A DNA stretch of 64,000 nucleotides from Triticum aestivum (taxonomy: Eukaryota; Streptophyta; Magnoliopsida; Poales; Poaceae), in assembly GCF_018294505.1 (NCBI RefSeq), contig NC_057807.1:169122685-169186684 (forward strand), read 5' to 3'. The number at the start of each line of letters is the position of its first letter. Within the stretch, counting starts at the first letter, position 1. The notes below the pieces were generated by a model, which saw nothing but the letters and a program-made list of their open reading frames with translations, ran no database searches and had not been told where the DNA came from. This document shows positions 36,561 to 47,387 of the stretch, piece by piece. The position numbers were made by a program, and so were the translations under genes.

Positions 36561-38224
36561 TTCCCGCCTTAAGTATTTAGATTTTTATGACAACACAATT
36601 TGCGGACTAACAGTGTGCTTGAGCTACACAGGCATATTTACATAGTACAAGACGGTTAGGAACCCCTCTCAAAGGAAAAGAGCGAAGACGGAATTTCTAA
36701 CGCGTTTATTTCTTTGGCCGTAGGAAATTCGTACTTCTAATTAAGGGAGGGTCTACATCAGAAGGTGCAGTTGAAATCAAACCACTTTTCTCTTTCGAAG
36801 AGAGAAACTCAATTCCAGTTGTGAAGAAAAGGGTACCTAGCGGTTGTACCGCTGGTATCTACGGCTGTAATGATGACTGTTATTTTTACACTCATCACAC
36901 CTGAGATTAAACTGTTTTATTTCATAAAATGGAGATACCCGCTACAATATTCATACTAATGACTCATAAATGCGAAGGGTTTCAAAATCCTCTCTTACTG
37001 TTCCTTCGACAGGAAAATGGGCTATACATGAACTAAATCAAGCTAATATATGGAAATGAGCAAAGAGGAGATGAGAGAGATCAAGTGGGAGGTGCAAAAA
37101 TCATTTGAGAGCCCAAGCCAACGTCTGGTATGAGCGCACACACTTGTACCAACACTCATACGAGGTGCCAACGACATCGTCGCATCCAACCCATCAACTT
37201 CTGTTAAAGGGTCAATGCCAGAATCAGATCAAAGCATCACGTAAACATCCATCTTCACCACCAGTTGCATTCACAAACCCTAGCAGCCGCCATTTCCATC
37301 TCCATCTCCATAGCCACCACCATCACCATCACTGCAACACGCATCTCCAAGTTAGCCATACCTTGTTATCATGTATCGCATCTGGAAACCATTGTAAGAC
37401 ATATTGTCAATAACACATTTGTCTTGATGTGTTCTTCAATGATTTCTTCTTGCGATCTGATCGCCATGTGTGAGTAGTTCCATAAGGTCATGGGTTGAGG
37501 CATAGCCTTGCAATCCTATGTATTTGTTGAAGGGATCGATGGAATGACTTTAAACTAGCGTCTCATATGTGTGAAACAAAACTGCATCATATTTGTCTCT
37601 TGTATCTCCCAGTTCTTCAACCCTGTAGGTACTCAAGATCATAGAGTTCGAGTGACGAGTAGGCTAAGGGCAGAGAGACCGTGAAGCGCTATTCTGAACA
37701 CTAGTGACAGAAAGGTTTAGTACGGTAGCGTGAATACTACCTCTGGGGATACAAGAGGTGTAGTCATTAAACATTTCTATGATATATTTTAATTATTGAG
37801 GGAACTCCATGAGTTAGATAGGGCCTTTGCTTCGACAACTGACTCTTGATGCAGGGCGTGTTTCGATCAAGACATAATTTGGATACATCCCCCACTTTGA
37901 TATGTTGCAAGCATAACTTGACGGGTGTATTCTAGGGCACAAATTAATATCACAGTGATCTTGTTCACAAGTATATGGTTGTAAGATTTAAGACCTCATA
38001 CACATGCCTATTTTTATTATAAGTGTTCACCATTGCAACTTGATTTCGATCTGGTCTAAAAACCCAAAAAATGGACTCATCGAACCTTTTTATTTTGCCA
38101 TTTCCGTGGAGGAATTGTGTGCTACTCATTGTGTTAAAGTTTTGTTATGGTCTTTATTTCAGCTTTTATTTCCATTTTTTATTTTTGTTGCAAGTGTTGT
38201 CACAAGAAAACTCCAAAAAATATC
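36561..38224 (+). other. Leader/LTR-like region upstream of a gypsy gag remnant
   Basis: No coding is seen. The position just before a gag start and the 5'UTR-like sequence from about 37260 suggest LTR plus leader of a gypsy element. I cannot place LTR borders or a primer binding site. Confidence 0.3.
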
Positions 38225-38672
38225 ATGGCTCGCAAACTTGGAGACTTTGCTTCTCCAAGCAATAACTTTATGCGCAAACCCATAGCACAATATGTCGTTG
38301 CCGAGCAATATGACACTAAACCTAACTTATTATTTATGGTTCAACAAGACCAATTTGGAGGCTCCACTTCTGAAGATGCCAATATGCATTTGCATAATTT
38401 TTCTGAGTTGTGTAATATGATACACATAAAATACTATGATCCTGATGCTTTGAACTTGTGTCTATTTCCTTTCTCTTTGAGATGAAAAGCTAATGAATGG
38501 CTTCTAGCTTTGCCTAGAGGTTGTATAACTTCATGGACTGAATGCTGCAGTAAATTTTTGTCTAAGTTTTGCCCACCTGCAAAGATTGTGCAACTACATT
38601 CGTAGGTAACAAGTTTTAAGAAGGAAGATCATGAGCGACTAGCGCTTGCAGGGGATCGCATGAAGGAGGCTA
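38225..38672 (+). pseudogene. Ty3/gypsy gag remnant (Athila/Tat type)
   Basis: From ATG 38225 the frame encodes MARKLGDFASPSNNF and a capsid-like core. Diagnostic pieces are HLHNFSELCNMI, LFPFSLR (just before a TGA at 38483) and, in the same frame after the stop, KANEWLLALPRG and FLSKFCPP. These match the conserved core of plant gypsy Gag. A second stop lies at about 38605. The CACTA end at 38673 truncates it. Confidence 0.7.
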
Positions 38673-39489
38673 CACTAGTGCAGGAAGGTCGTAAGACGAC
38701 ACATATATAGAAGGCCAATCAACCGAAATGTGCGCGATGCATGAATCACCAACGGTATGGTAATAAAACCGTCACCGATAAAATGAACTGTGTGCGATGG
38801 CTGATCCATCAAGCACGATTCAGAGACGAGTTGCGTGTGTGAAATGGGGCATATAGTTGATCCAGACAAACTGTTTGTGATGAGACAAAGCAATAGAAAT
38901 GGTTAGCCAGATCAATGTGTGCGATAAACGTCATATAGGTCACTCAGATGAACTGTTTGCGATGATCCAAAATAACACAAACGATTCGGCTTAACAAGAT
39001 GTGTGTGATACCCCGCAAACAAGTCAGTAATGAGAATGTGTGGGAAGACTGATAATAACATAGATGATTTATGCTAATAATTTGTGTGTGTTGTGGGCAA
39101 ACGCTTGTTGGTATACAATTTTCACTGATTGATGAAATCATCACCGATGGGTTCCGTACTTAATCTATGTGCAAAGTGATTTGCTCAGTCTGCACAACCT
39201 CTATGCTCTGTATACAGAACAACAACATCTATACTTATAAGAACATGATTGCACAATCAAATTAAACATCAAATTACATAAGTGAATACACATAACATTT
39301 GCACACACCGCAATAAACAACTACATGCACACTAAACTAGAAGAAACGATCATCTCATCATCTACTTCTTGTGATGCTTGCTGCCATTGCTCTACTTGTG
39401 GCTCGTTCCCTCGCCTGGGGCAGGACAAAGGCGCTTCCTTATGTCAACGATCCGTTTGTACATCTCATAGCTTGTGTACACGTCCTTGG
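38673..39489 (-). mobile_element. CACTA transposon terminal fragment
   Basis: The tip CACTAGTGCAGGAA follows CTA (38670-38672, possible 3-bp duplication). The next 450 bases hold repeated short motifs such as TGTGTGCGAT and AACTGTTTGCGATGA in both orientations, typical of CACTA subterminal regions. From about 39330 the minus strand may carry the 3' end of an element gene. The Copia LTR at 39490 cuts it off. Confidence 0.6.
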
Positions 39490-39981
39490 TGTTGGGAAAC
39501 ATAGTAGAAAACAAAAAATTGCCCTATGATCACCCAGGAAGAAAATGAAGATGCATATAAGGTTTGGACCAATGGTCGTTATCGTCTCCAGAGTGCAGCA
39601 GAAGTAAACGAGTCGATGTAGATCGTACTTGGATTCCCACAAACCATAGGTGCCAATCCTGCAAATCGCCCTCAGATGATCCCTCGAACGGAAGACCGAA
39701 AGCACAACCTCTCTACTTGGTTACAAGAGTACGGTCTTCGCGATCTGGCAGCGCTTTGCCGTCCAGAGCTATACATGCCCGGAGAATTAAAGGGAGGAGA
39801 TTAGCACAACACTGGGCTTCTAATTATGAGGATTAGAGGAACTAGGTCTAGCTCTTATTACTCAACTAGGACCAACTAGAACTAGAACTAGATGAACTAG
39901 TGGTGGCTCCAAAACTTGTGTGTTCAAAAGGGCACAATACCTCAAGAATATTTTGGTTAGAGGGGAGAGGAGGGCTGCCAC
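39490..39981 (-). repeat. BARE/Angela-like Copia 3' LTR, part 1 (distal end)
   Basis: It starts TGTTGGGAAACATAG on the plus strand, which is the LTR 3' tip in sense orientation. It is cut at the GCCAC target site (39977-39981) by the nested Retand-like pair and resumes at 57335. The two parts together give about 1.77 kb, the usual length for this LTR type. Confidence 0.75.
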
Positions 39982-40455
39982 TGTCGGTGTCAAAACCGGC
40001 GGATCTTGGGTAGGGGGTCCTGATCTACGCGTCTAAGGCTAATGGTAATAGGAGGCAAGGTACATGATGTTTTACCCAGGTTCGGGCCCTCTCGATGGAG
40101 GTAAAACCCTACTTCCTGCTTGATTGATCTTGATTATATGAGTATTACAAGAGTTGATCTACCACGAGATCGTAGAGGCTAAACCCTAGAAGCTAGCCTA
40201 TGATGATTATGATTGTTCTTGTCCTACGGATTAAACCCTCCAGTTTATATAGACACCAGAGGAGGTTAGGGTTACATAGAGTCGGTTACAAAGAAGGAGA
40301 TCTAATATCTGGATCGCCAAGCTTGTCTTCCACGCAAAGGAGAGTCCCATCCGGACAGGGGACAAAGTCTTGAGTCTTGTATCTTCACGGTCCATCAGTC
40401 CGGCCAAAGTCTATAGTCCGGCTGTCCGGATACCCCCTAATCCAGGACCCCCTCA
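39982..40455 (-). repeat. 3' LTR of the outer Retand-like element
   Basis: In sense orientation it runs from TGAGGGGGTCCTGG to TTTTGACACCGACA. A TATA-like motif TATATAAAC is present in the same place as in the other three LTRs. Confidence 0.92.
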
Positions 40456-40995
40456 GTAGCCCCTGAACTAGGCTTCAATGACGATGAGTTCGGTGCGCAG
40501 TTTGTCTTCGGCATTGCAAAGCAGGTTCCATCTCCGAATACTCCAAAGCAGATTAAGGATTGTGTCCGGCTCTGTGAGATAATTTCGGCACACCACCGTA
40601 GAGAGCATAACACTTTACAAATCTGATCTGCTGACATTTTTTCTTTTCACGGTGTTCCCTTACGCCGTGGCCCGGCTCAATACGAACCGGTTTTTCTCGG
40701 CCCGCCTCGACACGCGTTGTGAGGCGGTTTTATTGGCACGCCTTGTCAAAGCAGAGATCGTGTTCCTCTTATCGCGGGATCCTCCATCAATACGGGTGCG
40801 TGCAACCCCACGACGCCTGTTGGTATGACTCCGTGTTTTTAGGTAAGTCCCAAGCGGTTACGCCGAGGACGCTTGATATTCACCCCCTTTATAGAGGGGC
40901 CGAGGCCTATCCCTCTTTCCTACCACTCTTGCGCCTTTCCGCATCTCGAGTTCCAACACCCGCAGCCCAAGCTTAGGCACTTCGGATCTTCAATC

Positions 40996-43945
40996 ATGTC
41001 CGGATCCAACCTTCAAGGTCGGTGGATGGCCTCCTCCGTCACAGAGGAGGACATTACGAAGCTTAGGGAGGTCAGATATCTGACCGCTGACATCAAGCAC
41101 AGGCTTCCTGCTCCAGGGCAGGTCATCCCTACTCCCGAGCCCAACGAGAGCGTCGTATTTGTTTCTCACTTCCTCCACGGCTTATGCTTCACCCTTGATC
41201 CCTTTGTGAGAGGGCTCATGTTCTATTACGGGCTAGATTTTCATGATCTAGCCCCGGACTCCATCCTTCACATCTCGTCGTTCATCGTTGTGTGCGAAGC
41301 CTTCCTCCACATCACCCCGCACTTCGGCTTATGGCTTAAGACCTGCAATGTGAAGCTGAAGATGATTGAGGGGCGACGCGGAGTGTGGAGGTGCTGCAAT
41401 AAGCAGGAACGCCGACGCCCCATGGCCAGAGGGCTTCTTCCCAGAGGTGTCCGATCTATGGCAGCGGAGGTGGTTTTACGTCACGGCTCCCAGAGGCACA
41501 AAGTGGGTGGCTGCCCCTGACTTCTGTTCGGCCCCTCCGCCTCAACTGGCGTCATGGGCCAATGTGGGACTGGATTGGGGGCCTGCTAATGACGTTCCAA
41601 CATTGCAGAGCTGCATTTGGGAGCTTCTTGAGAGGGACATTAGTCTTGTCAGTGTAATTCAGGTAATGCTAGTCCGATGGATCTTGCCGTGCAAACGTCG
41701 GCCTCTCCGGATGTGGGAGTTCAACCCAGAAGGTTCACAGACTATTCTGCACTTCTTCGGCATGACGCTCGAAGGGATGTGTAAGTTATTCTTCGGTGCA
41801 CAAGTAAAGTGTCCGGACACCACCGAGGATGCGGGCCTGAGCTGCAACCGCCCATATACCCAAGTAAGTAACCCAGAAACCGAACACCTCGTTTATATTT
41901 ATCATAACATTGTTCTGAAAACCATCCGCGGCCAGGAATGGCTCAGCAAGGCGGAGAGAATCAGGTGTCCGGCACCGCTTCCCGAAGGCTCGCCTAGTCC
42001 TGCCATAGCCAGGATGCTTAGTCGTGTGCTAAGTCAAGTGCCCTCGGGGAAATACGAAGGGAAGAACAGAGAAGCAAAGCTTCACACGTTGCACATCCAA
42101 ACCGGGGGAATTACTACCTCCGCAAAGGAGGATAGTCGGGGAGGGGAATCTACGGTCTCCTCCCCCCGCGGGAAGAAGAGGGCCGCCTCCGAAGACTTGG
42201 AGACGGAGGTGCCTAGACAAGGGAAGAAAACTTCACCAGGGGGCCCTGCCCCGAAGGGCGTCCTCACCGCGCCATGCCCACAAACGAGCTAGCCCTCAAC
42301 TGAGCTGTAAGTTAATCGTAAATACAAAGCTACCGCTTCCTCCTCCGAGAACAATAACCAGGATCCATTCTTTGTAGTCCGGCTAGCAGCTCTTCTCGAT
42401 AGAGTTCGTCTTCGGGGGATCTTCTTCTGGATACGATGGGGAGTGAAACCCCACCAGCCTCTCCACCTCATGGGGCGGGCGACCCCGAGGTGTCGTCACG
42501 GAGGAGTCTAGATTTGCCGAGGCCAGAAGCTAATACTTTGGCCGCCCTGAGCCCGGAGCGTTCGGCTCCCACGGAGGGCGATAAGAAGGGTCCGGCACAG
42601 TTCGGCGACCGGCCAAACACGCTGACGGGCCTTCTAGAGCAAGCTGCTCTCTCGGAGGATCATCGTTCATTAATGAGCACGCTGCTTGAGAAGATTTCAT
42701 CTGCCACAAGCAGGTTGAATGAAGATTTTACGAGCCTGCTCAAAGGCTTTGAGGTATGTAATGAAATATATAATTTTTTGATTGTGGCGCACGCTCTAGG
42801 TGTGCTCCGTACAGATAGTAGCCCCTGAGACTCTGGTTGCCAGCCCTAGGCGGCAAACGGAGGATCACATTGTTAAGTAATGATCACACTGTATTCATGC
42901 GCAGGTGGCTAAGGGTCCGGCAGCCGACCGGTCCGTTGAAGTTGCTAAACTGAGGCGACAGATTGAAAGTTGTGGATGCCGACATCACACTTGTGAATGA
43001 GCGGCTTAACGAGTCACAAAGTATGTGCTCTGCTTTCCTTATTTTTATAGGAAATATTTAAGAGGAGCATAATGTTAATGTGATATGCTTCGACTGCAGG
43101 CGGAGCCGCTGCCATGGAGGACCTGAGGGCGGAGCTTGCCCTAGCCAAGGAGCAAGCCCGGGCCATCAATGCGGCTGCCCTAAAGGCGGTCGAAGAGTTG
43201 AGAGACGAACATGCAGCTCATCGCCGAAGCGAAGATAAAATAGCCGAGATGGCTATGGAGATGAAAAACGCTGCCAGCCGGTATGAGCTCCTTGAGAAAG
43301 AGAATCAGGTGAAGTCGGCTGACCTGAAGAAGGCCCTTGATGCGGCCAAGGAGACGCGTTCCGAAATTAGAGGTGCACGGGAGGAGCTTCGACAGGCCGG
43401 AGAAATCACTGCTGGAAGTTCTTAGATCCAAAGTACGCTCCTGTGGATCGGCGCTGGAGCCCTGCAGACGTGTATGCAGATCTGGCAAAGAGTACGGCTG
43501 ATGCGGCCAAGTTTTTCGAGGATCAAAAAGATAATGAATGGAAAGGCTGTTCTGGTCGCAATTCAGTGCTCCAACGCGCCTGTTGCCATTAAGCGAAAGG
43601 ATGGCCGCTGTGGTCGAGCTCCATAGGTTGTCTGGTCTTGTGATGAGGTCTGTAATAGACCATCTATGGCCAAAGGGGCCAAAGCCGGACAATTATTTTG
43701 GTTTAGTGCAACAATTCCTTGGTGCCGTATCACGAATCGATGCCATGAAGAGGTCGGCGTGCGTAGAGGGTGCACAGATGGCTCTTGCCCGTGTTAAAAC
43801 ATATTGGACAGACATGGAGGCCACAATCATTGCAACCCAGAATCCGGCGGGAAGCCTGGATCCAGCTGAGAACTACTTGGAGCAGGTAACAGAAGGTGCT
43901 CATTTAATAGAGGCTCAGTGCTTGAAGAATGTCATGTTCGAGTGA
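40996..43945 (+). pseudogene. Antisense multi-exon gene of the outer element (putative gypsy-type transposon protein)
   Basis: It runs opposite to gag-pro, between gag-pro and the 3' LTR. The start is MSGSNLQGRWMASS, followed by a conserved block (FVSHFLHGL, LMFYYGLDFHDLAP, HISSFIVVCEAFLHI) that I associate with the Pfam family 'putative gypsy type transposon' (Transposase_28). Later parts are a low-complexity linker, a block around LLEQAALSEDHRSLMS, a long coiled coil (about 43114-43425) and a C-terminal block with MKRSACVEGAQMALARVKTY. Splice-like sites such as CAA|GTAAGT (41862) and GAG|GTATGT (42753) separate the blocks. Frames shift at about 41375, near 42970 and near 43420, so this copy is broken. 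The inner copy shows the same order. Extra antisense ORFs are known in Tat-lineage elements. Its function is unknown. Confidence 0.75.
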
Positions 43946-45209
43946 CAAATCTTTCCGTTGTAAAAACAATTGTATTTTAATTATAGAGGCTATGTTTATA
44001 CTTTCGCCCGAAAGTGTTATTGTGCCTCCTGTGCAGCCGTTTGATGTATATATAACCTAAAAGGTAGCAGTCGTTGGCTTCGGCCCCCATGCTTACAATG
44101 CGGGGTTGTTTGCAAAAAGATGCGTAATCACACTTGATCCAACGTCCTGGTCCGTTAAGGAGGTGATCGCATGTCGAACTAGGCAACCGGACTATATAGC
44201 TTTAACACTTTCACTTAGCCATAGGAGTTTGACGGTGGCGCTACTATGTAGCCCCTTGTACCTTCGCGTGCATCCGGATACGGGCGCGTGTGTACATGAC
44301 CGGGGAACGGCCCTTCGTTAATGCGGAGGAACCCTAAAGATTCCGATGAGTCCTTGAGTGGTTGACCAGTCTCTCACTATATCATGACAATCGGTTTTTG
44401 GCTTTCTCTACTGAGGTGCCCATCCGGAATAACCAGGGCACAATCACAATAGTTCTCCTTTGGCCGCCTTAGCCGATAAAAACAGAATGTAAGGTAGCAA
44501 ACCCAGGAGCCGGGCAAACCCAACATTTGACCAAAGACATGACTCGGAGCTGATGCATATAAGGCCAAAACTCGCGACGCCGAACACTCCCGAGGGTATT
44601 CAGACTTTATAACATATATCGGGCTGAGTAACGCCCTTTATTATGAACCCTACATTTCCAGGTACGTGCATTATTCTGTCGTGGCGAAATGCCAATAACG
44701 CCAGTATCCCCTGTGGGTATATTTAGTACCCCTGGGATGTTGAGCAACAAGAGACGATAAAGAAGGTTTACACAGGGGCTTAATCTAAAGAGAAACCTTT
44801 GAGCGGGGCCCTGCTGCACGTCTACGCCTTTGTCTTTGTTGTGCCGTGTCCTGGGAGGGTATCGCACGAATGGTGTTTGTAAAAAAGGAAAACTCATGTA
44901 AAAGAGTATGATGTAAGAGTGCGAAGAGTTGGTTATTATCAATGGATAGTAGAAGTGTAAGACATTGACCTGTTAATAAGGTCAAGCCAAAAGGTGGGCT
45001 TTATTGAATATCTGTAGCCCCTGGTGTCCTCTATGGGATTACATGTATAGCATCCAGCTCAGGTTTATCTGGGCTGTTATCCACGATGGTGTATCGGACT
45101 CGTCTAACCGTGTCCGTGGTCTTAACGACCGATCATGCGTTCTGATATAAGAGGCCGCTTAGTGTCCGACTGCTAGAGCCGCCGCATACTCTTCCGCACG
45201 TAAGGAACA
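43946..45209. other. Non-coding interior of the outer element
   Basis: It lies between the convergent ends of the antisense gene and gag-pro. It is equivalent to 50398-51464 of the inner element, with which it shares blocks such as the one around AACCCAACATTTGACC. It probably holds both transcripts' 3' ends. No pol coding is present. Confidence 0.6.
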
Positions 45210-46859
45210 CTATGTATTTCCATTAACGGTGATGACGCCATGTGGACTGGGCATCTTGAGCTTAAGGTAAGCGTAGTGCGGTACTGCGTTGAAGCGAGCG
45301 AAGGCCGTTCTTCCGAGCAATGCATGATAACCACTTCGGAGGGGAGCGATGGTGAAGAGTAATTCTTTGCTTCTGAAGTTGTCTGGAGAACCGAATGTCA
45401 CCTCTAATACGAGGGAGCCCCTGCAGCAGGCCTCAACACCTGGTATCACCCCTTCAAAGGTGGTGTTACTTTGGCTGATTCTGGATGGGTCTATCCCCAT
45501 CCTACGGACAGTGTCCTGGTATATTAGATTGAGACTACTGCCGCCGTCCATGAGGACACGAGTGAGATGGTATCCGTCGATTATTGGGTCGAGCACCAAG
45601 GCAGCCAATCCTCCGTGCCGCATACTAGTCGGATAGTCCCTGTGATCAAAGGTGATCGGGCAGGCTGACCAGGGGTTAAGTTTGGGGGCGACGGGCTCTA
45701 CAGCGTATGCGCCTCTGAGCGCGCGTTTGTGCCTTTTCTTGGGTATGTGAGTCGCGTAGATCATGTTTACTGTTTTTACCTCTGGTGGGAATTTTTTCTG
45801 TCCCCCAGTGTTCGGCTGGCGAGGCTCATCCTCGTCTTCACTTGGTGTTTCCCTTCCCTTGTGTTCAGCATTTAACTTGCCGGCCTGCTTAAAGACCCAA
45901 CATTCTCTACGAGTGTGGTTCATAGGTTTTTCGGGGGTGCCGTGAATTTGACACAGTATGTCCAGGACTTTGTTCAGGCCGGACGGTCCCTCTTTGCTGC
46001 CTTTAAATGGCTTCTTTTGTTGACCGGGTCGAGAGCCCCTGAATCCGGCATTGACCGTTGTGTTGTCCGGACTTTCTTCCTTGTTTCGACGCTTGTTTTT
46101 ATTGCGCCGTGGCTTCCCGTTGCCATCCCTGATTTCGGATGTGCCTGGGTCGCTGGTGCCTCTACGGGCCAACCAGCTGTCTTCACCTGTGCAAAAGCGG
46201 GTCATAAGGCTTGTTAAGGCTGCCATTGTCCTCGGCTTTTCTTGGTTGAGGTGTGTGGTGAGCCACTCATCCCGCATACTGTGCTTGAAGGCCGCTAGGG
46301 CTTCGGCATCCGGACAATCGATAATTTGATTCTTCTTAGTGAGGAATCTATTCCAAAGCTTGCAGGCGGACTCTCCGGGTTGTTGAATTATGTGACTTAA
46401 ATCGTTAGCGTCCGGAGGTCGGACATAGGTTCCTTGAAAATTGGCCCTGAAAGCGTCCTCAAGTTCCTCCCAACTTCCGATTGAATTTTCGGGGAGGCTT
46501 TTCAACCAGTGCCGAGCTGGTCCCTTCAACTTGAGGGGAAGGTATTTGATGGCATGGAGGTCGTCCCCACGAGCCATGTGGATATGAAGGATGAAATCCT
46601 CAATCCAGACCCCGGGGTCTGTCGTTCCGTCATATGCCTCTATGTTCACGGGTTTAAAACCATGTGGAAATTCATGGTCTAGTACCTCTTCGGTGAAGCA
46701 CAGAGGGTGAGCAGCCCCTCTGTATCTGGACATGTTGTGACATGCTGTCGACTGTTGTTGTGTCCGGTGCTGATTCCGAACTGGTATTCGATCACTCTGT
46801 TCGTTTTGGTGACCATAATCCTGCGCCGGAGCGTGTCATCTAGATCCATAGATGGACCT
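45210..46859 (-). pseudogene. Outer element gag-pro, second part (capsid, zinc-binding segment, protease)
   Basis: This continues the gag interrupted at 55374. It holds the retroviral-type gag core (VNIEAYDGTTDPGVWI, LKGPARHWLKSLPE, FWNRF-like box LWNRFLTKKNQI), a basic linker and a Cys/His segment (C-Q-I-H ... N-H-T-R-R-E-C). A retropepsin-like domain follows with active site L-M-D-G-G-S, ending at TAA 45210-45212 right after MPSPHGVITVNGNT. The 508-codon stretch from 46733 is open. Removing the inner element and one GACCT copy leaves 3090 bases (1030 codons) from ATG 56813, in frame. Two nonsense codons in the first part kill it. There is no RT after the protease. Confidence 0.85.
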
Positions 46860-47340
46860 TGAGGGAGTCCTGGACTAGGGGGTGTCCGGATAGCCGGACT
46901 ATCATCGTCAGCCGGACTCCAAAGACTATGAAGATACAAGATTGAAGACTTCATCCTGTGTCCGGATGGGACTTTCCTTGGCGTGGAAGGCAAGCTTGGC
47001 GATACGGATATGTAGATCTCCTACCATTGTAACCGACTCTGTGTAACCCTAGCCCTCTCCGGTGTCTATATAAACCGGAGGGTTTTAGTCCGTAGGACAC
47101 AACCATTACAACAATCATACCATAGGCTAGCTTCTAGGGTTTAACCTCCTTGATCTCGTGGTAGATCCACTCTTGTACTACCTATATCATCAATATCAAT
47201 CAAGCAGGAGTAGGGTTTTACCTCCATCGAGAGGGCCCGAACCTGGGTAAAAACACCGTGTCCCTTGTCTCCTGTTACCATCCGCCTAGACGAACAGTTC
47301 GGGACCCCCTACCCGAGATCCGCCGGTTTTGACACCGACA
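46860..47340 (+). repeat. 5' LTR of the inner element (481 bp)
   Basis: It runs from TGAGGGAGTCCTGGAC to TTTTGACACCGACA. A TATA-like box TCTATATAAA is at 47065-47074, followed by an AACCATTACAACAATC stretch where transcription could start. The sequence after it, TTGGTGCTTTCATTGAGAG, is the presumed primer binding region; I cannot assign its tRNA. Confidence 0.93.
47065..47074 (+). promoter_or_regulatory. TATA box of the inner element's 5' LTR
   Basis: TCTATATAAA is conserved at the same place in the 3' LTR (55093-55102), and the outer LTRs have TATATAAAC or a one-base variant. It marks the sense direction of the family. Confidence 0.6.
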
Positions 47341-47387
47341 TTGGTGCTTTCATTGAGAGTTCCTCTGTGTCGTCACCGATAGGCTTG

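Noticed and set aside
47265..47387. In-frame extension of inner Gag into the LTR
   Set aside because: It would start inside the 5' LTR, upstream of the presumed primer site. The ATG at 47388 is matched in the outer element.
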